A stretch of DNA of 5,671 nt from Gammaproteobacteria bacterium (GTDB lineage: Bacteria; Pseudomonadota; Gammaproteobacteria; UBA5335). Positions 1-5,671 of this stretch are shown here, piece after piece. The notes below the pieces were generated by a model, which was not told the origin of the DNA, did not search any database, and worked only from the letters and a program-made list of their open reading frames with translations. The translations under genes were made by a program, and so were the position numbers. The DNA lies in contig WOZT01000256.1 of assembly GCA_011620145.1 (NCBI GenBank), positions 1 through 5,671 of the forward strand, given 5' to 3'. Numbering within the stretch: position 1 is the first letter of the stretch; every line of letters begins with the position of its first letter.

Positions 1-654
1 GCCCTGCAGGACCGCGATGCCCACGTCGCCCGCTCGGTGATCCACCGCGAATGGGAAGTCAACCGGCTTGATGTGACCATCGACGATGAGATCATCTCGA
101 TCATCGCGCGGCGGGCGCCGGTGGCGCGAGATCTGCGCATCGTCATGGCTTTCGCCAAGACCGTCAATGAACTGGAGCGGGTGGGGGATGAGGCCAACAA
201 GGTGGCGCGTCTGGCCTTGCTGCTGTTCGATGGCTTTCGCGCCGATCCCGGCGACACCCTGATGTGGGATGTCCAGGCCATGGGCCGGCGCGTGGTGGAA
301 TTGCTGCAGCGCGCACTGGATGCGCTGGATCGGCTGGATCTGGATCAGGCCCAGGCGGTGGCCGCCAGTCGGCGGGAACTGGATGCCGAGTTCCAGGCGG
401 GCCTGCGTCGCCTCACGACTTACGTCATGGAAGACGCTCGCAATGTGGGGCAGGTGATTACGCTGACTCAGGTCATCAAGGCCTTGGAGCGTATCGGCGA
501 TTATGCCCGCCATGTGGGCGAGTATGTGGTCTATCTGGTGTCCGGCGAGGACGTGCGCCACCAGAAGTGCGATCCAAATGGCGAAAATTTCGATTCGCCG
601 CCAGATGATTCGTTTTCAGGTGAGGAATCCGGGGAGTTTCCCGGCGCGGATTGA
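1..654 (+). CDS. phoU: PhoU phosphate signalling regulator, 3' part (start outside the window)
   Basis: PhoU is a cytoplasmic helical-bundle protein that links the PstSCAB phosphate transporter to the PhoR/PhoB two-component system and restrains Pho activation when phosphate is plentiful. The reading frame is open from base 1, so the N-terminus is missing; 217 residues are visible out of roughly 235-250 usual for the family. Two PhoU repeats are recognisable, each with the E-R-x-G-D metal-binding signature: ELERVGDEA at visible residues 57-65 and ALERIGDYA at 161-169. The segment around TTYVMEDAR matches the LMTYMMEDSR region of Escherichia PhoU. A methionine-track start at base 37 would be a GTG inside the conserved first repeat and is not the real start. 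The last 30 residues, after the conserved EDVRH, form an acidic tail with nine Asp/Glu and one Lys. Pst genes may lie upstream but cannot be seen. The family assignment is very secure. Confidence 0.95.
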   Translation, partial: ALQDRDAHVARSVIHREWEVNRLDVTIDDEIISIIARRAPVARDLRIVMAFAKTVNELERVGDEANKVARLALLLFDGFRADPGDTLMWDVQAMGRRVVELLQRALDALDRLDLDQAQAVAASRRELDAEFQAGLRRLTTYVMEDARNVGQVITLTQVIKALERIGDYARHVGEYVVYLVSGEDVRHQKCDPNGENFDSPPDDSFSGEESGEFPGAD

Positions 655-674
655 GGGCTAAGCGCTCGGCACCT
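655..674. other. 20-bp convergent intergenic gap between phoU and hemE
   Basis: The two stop codons face each other across 20 bases. The gap contains the short palindrome AGCGCT (661-666) but no GC-rich hairpin followed by a T-run in either direction. Transcription from either side must therefore end within the neighbouring gene, by a Rho-dependent mechanism, or by a signal I do not recognise. Confidence 0.8.
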
Positions 675-1741
675 TCAGCGGTGATAAGCCGGGCTCAGGT
701 CTCCCACCGCCTCGATGAAGGCCTGGGCATGCTCGACCGCAATGTCCGGCGTGATGCCGTGTCCCAAATTGAAAACGTGGCCACTGCCCGCGCCGTAGGC
801 GGCCAGCAGGCGGCCCACTTCTTCGCGGATCACCGTCGGCCGCGCCCGCAATACGGCCGGGTCGAGATTGCCCTGTAGCGCGACCCGCGCGCCCACCTGG
901 CGCCGCGCCGCGCCCAAGTCCACCGTCCAGTCCAGCCCCAGCGCATCGGCGCCGGTGTCGGCCAGCGCATCCAGCCACAGTCCGCCCCCTTTGGTGAAGA
1001 CGATCACGGGGACTTTGCGGCCTGCGTGGTGACGGATCAGTCCTGCCACGATGCGGTGGAGATAGCTGCGGGAAAACGCCTCGAAAGCCGGTCCGCTCAA
1101 CACGCCGCCCCAGGTATCGAAAATCTGCACGGCCTGGGCGCCGGCGCGGATTTGCGCGTTGAGATACGCGGTGACAGCAGCGCTGAGCCGCCCAAGCAGC
1201 AGATGGGCCAGTTCCGGCGCGTCATAAATCAGCGTCTTGATGCGCGCGAAATCCCCCGGACTGCTGCCTTCCACCATGTAGCAGGCCAGCGTCCAGGGGC
1301 TGCCGGAAAACCCGATCAGAGGCACCTGGCCGTCCAGCTCCCGGCGGATCAGGCGCACGGCATCCATGACATAGGCGAGATCCGTCTCCACCTCCAGCGG
1401 CGGCAGATCGTGAATGGCCTGCGGCGTGCGCAAGGGGCGCTCGAAGCGCGGCCCCTCGCCTTCCACAAAATGCAGGCCCAGCCCCAGCGCATCGGGGATG
1501 GTGAGGATGTCGGAGAACAGGATGGCCGCATCCAGGGCAAAGCGCCGCAAGGGCTGCAGCGTGACCTCGCAGGCCAGCTCGGGGGTGCGGCAGAGGGTCA
1601 TGAAATCCCCGGCGCGTTCCCGCACCGCGCGGTATTCCGGCAGGTAACGGCCCGCCTGGCGCATCATCCACACCGGGGTGCGATCCACCGGCTCGCGGGC
1701 CAGCGCACGCAGAAAGCGGTCGTTGATCGGGCGTGAGTCGC

Positions 1742-1745
<4 letters not shown>
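675..1745 (-). CDS. hemE: Uroporphyrinogen decarboxylase (UroD)
   Basis: This cytosolic, cofactor-free TIM-barrel enzyme removes carboxylates from the four acetate side chains of uroporphyrinogen III to give coproporphyrinogen III, on the route to haem. The 356 residues are close to the 354 of the Escherichia enzyme, and the alignment is collinear. Signature 1 is [16 protein letters not shown] at residues 24-39, holding the substrate-binding Arg29 and Arg33. Signature 2 is [16 protein letters not shown] at 145-160. The catalytic aspartate is Asp79 (LFSDIL), the active-site Tyr is Tyr156 and the conserved His is His329 (NLGHGI). The ATG at 1745 overlaps the pyrF stop as ATGA. No good Shine-Dalgarno lies upstream, so translation probably depends on ribosomes finishing pyrF. 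It is the last gene of the operon. Family and start are both well supported. Confidence 0.98.

Positions 1746-5671
<3,926 letters not shown>

Noticed and set aside
592..612. Two copies of GATTCG 15 bases apart in the phoU tail, considered as a possible operator.
   Set aside because: Six-base repeats inside coding sequence are expected by chance, and there is no promoter context.
1026..1736. Plus-strand open frame of 236 codons antisense to hemE.
   Set aside because: It is a complementary shadow of the conserved hemE coding sequence, with no recognisable protein motif.

Overview
The window is about 5.7 kb of high-GC, densely coding bacterial chromosome. It encodes core metabolism and no mobile or defence genes. 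The proteins look proteobacterial: a GltB/GltD NADPH-type glutamate synthase, an Escherichia-like HemE and a PhoU. GltBD followed by HemE, as in pseudomonads and other gammaproteobacteria, suggests a GC-rich gammaproteobacterium (perhaps Chromatiales-like). That placement is inference from protein character and gene order; no rRNA or other marker is present.

Layout: on the plus strand, bases 1-654 are the 3' part of phoU, whose start lies left of the window. A 20-bp convergent gap (655-674) separates it from four minus-strand genes, which in transcription order are gltB (3' part, entering from the right edge, 5671-3923), gltD (3893-2487), pyrF (2494-1742) and hemE (1745-675). The gltB-gltD gap is 29 bp. 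The pyrF start overlaps or nearly abuts the gltD stop, and the hemE start overlaps the pyrF stop in an ATGA junction, so the four are very probably one co-transcribed, translationally coupled unit.

How the genes fit together: GltB and GltD form glutamate synthase, which makes glutamate from glutamine and 2-oxoglutarate. Glutamate is the nitrogen currency of the cell and, in most bacteria of this type, the precursor of 5-aminolevulinate and hence of tetrapyrroles. HemE acts in the tetrapyrrole pathway. PyrF catalyses the last step of UMP synthesis, a pathway that consumes glutamine and aspartate. PhoU belongs to phosphate signalling and is transcribed towards the operon.

No undescribed biological system is visible. 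The points most worth a second look are pyrF lying between gltD and hemE, an atypical residue in the PyrF active-site motif, the unresolved pyrF start, the acidic tail of PhoU, and the lack of a clear terminator between the convergent units. No stretch longer than 30 bases is without a gene. I saw no tRNA, rRNA, CRISPR array, insertion sequence or riboswitch.
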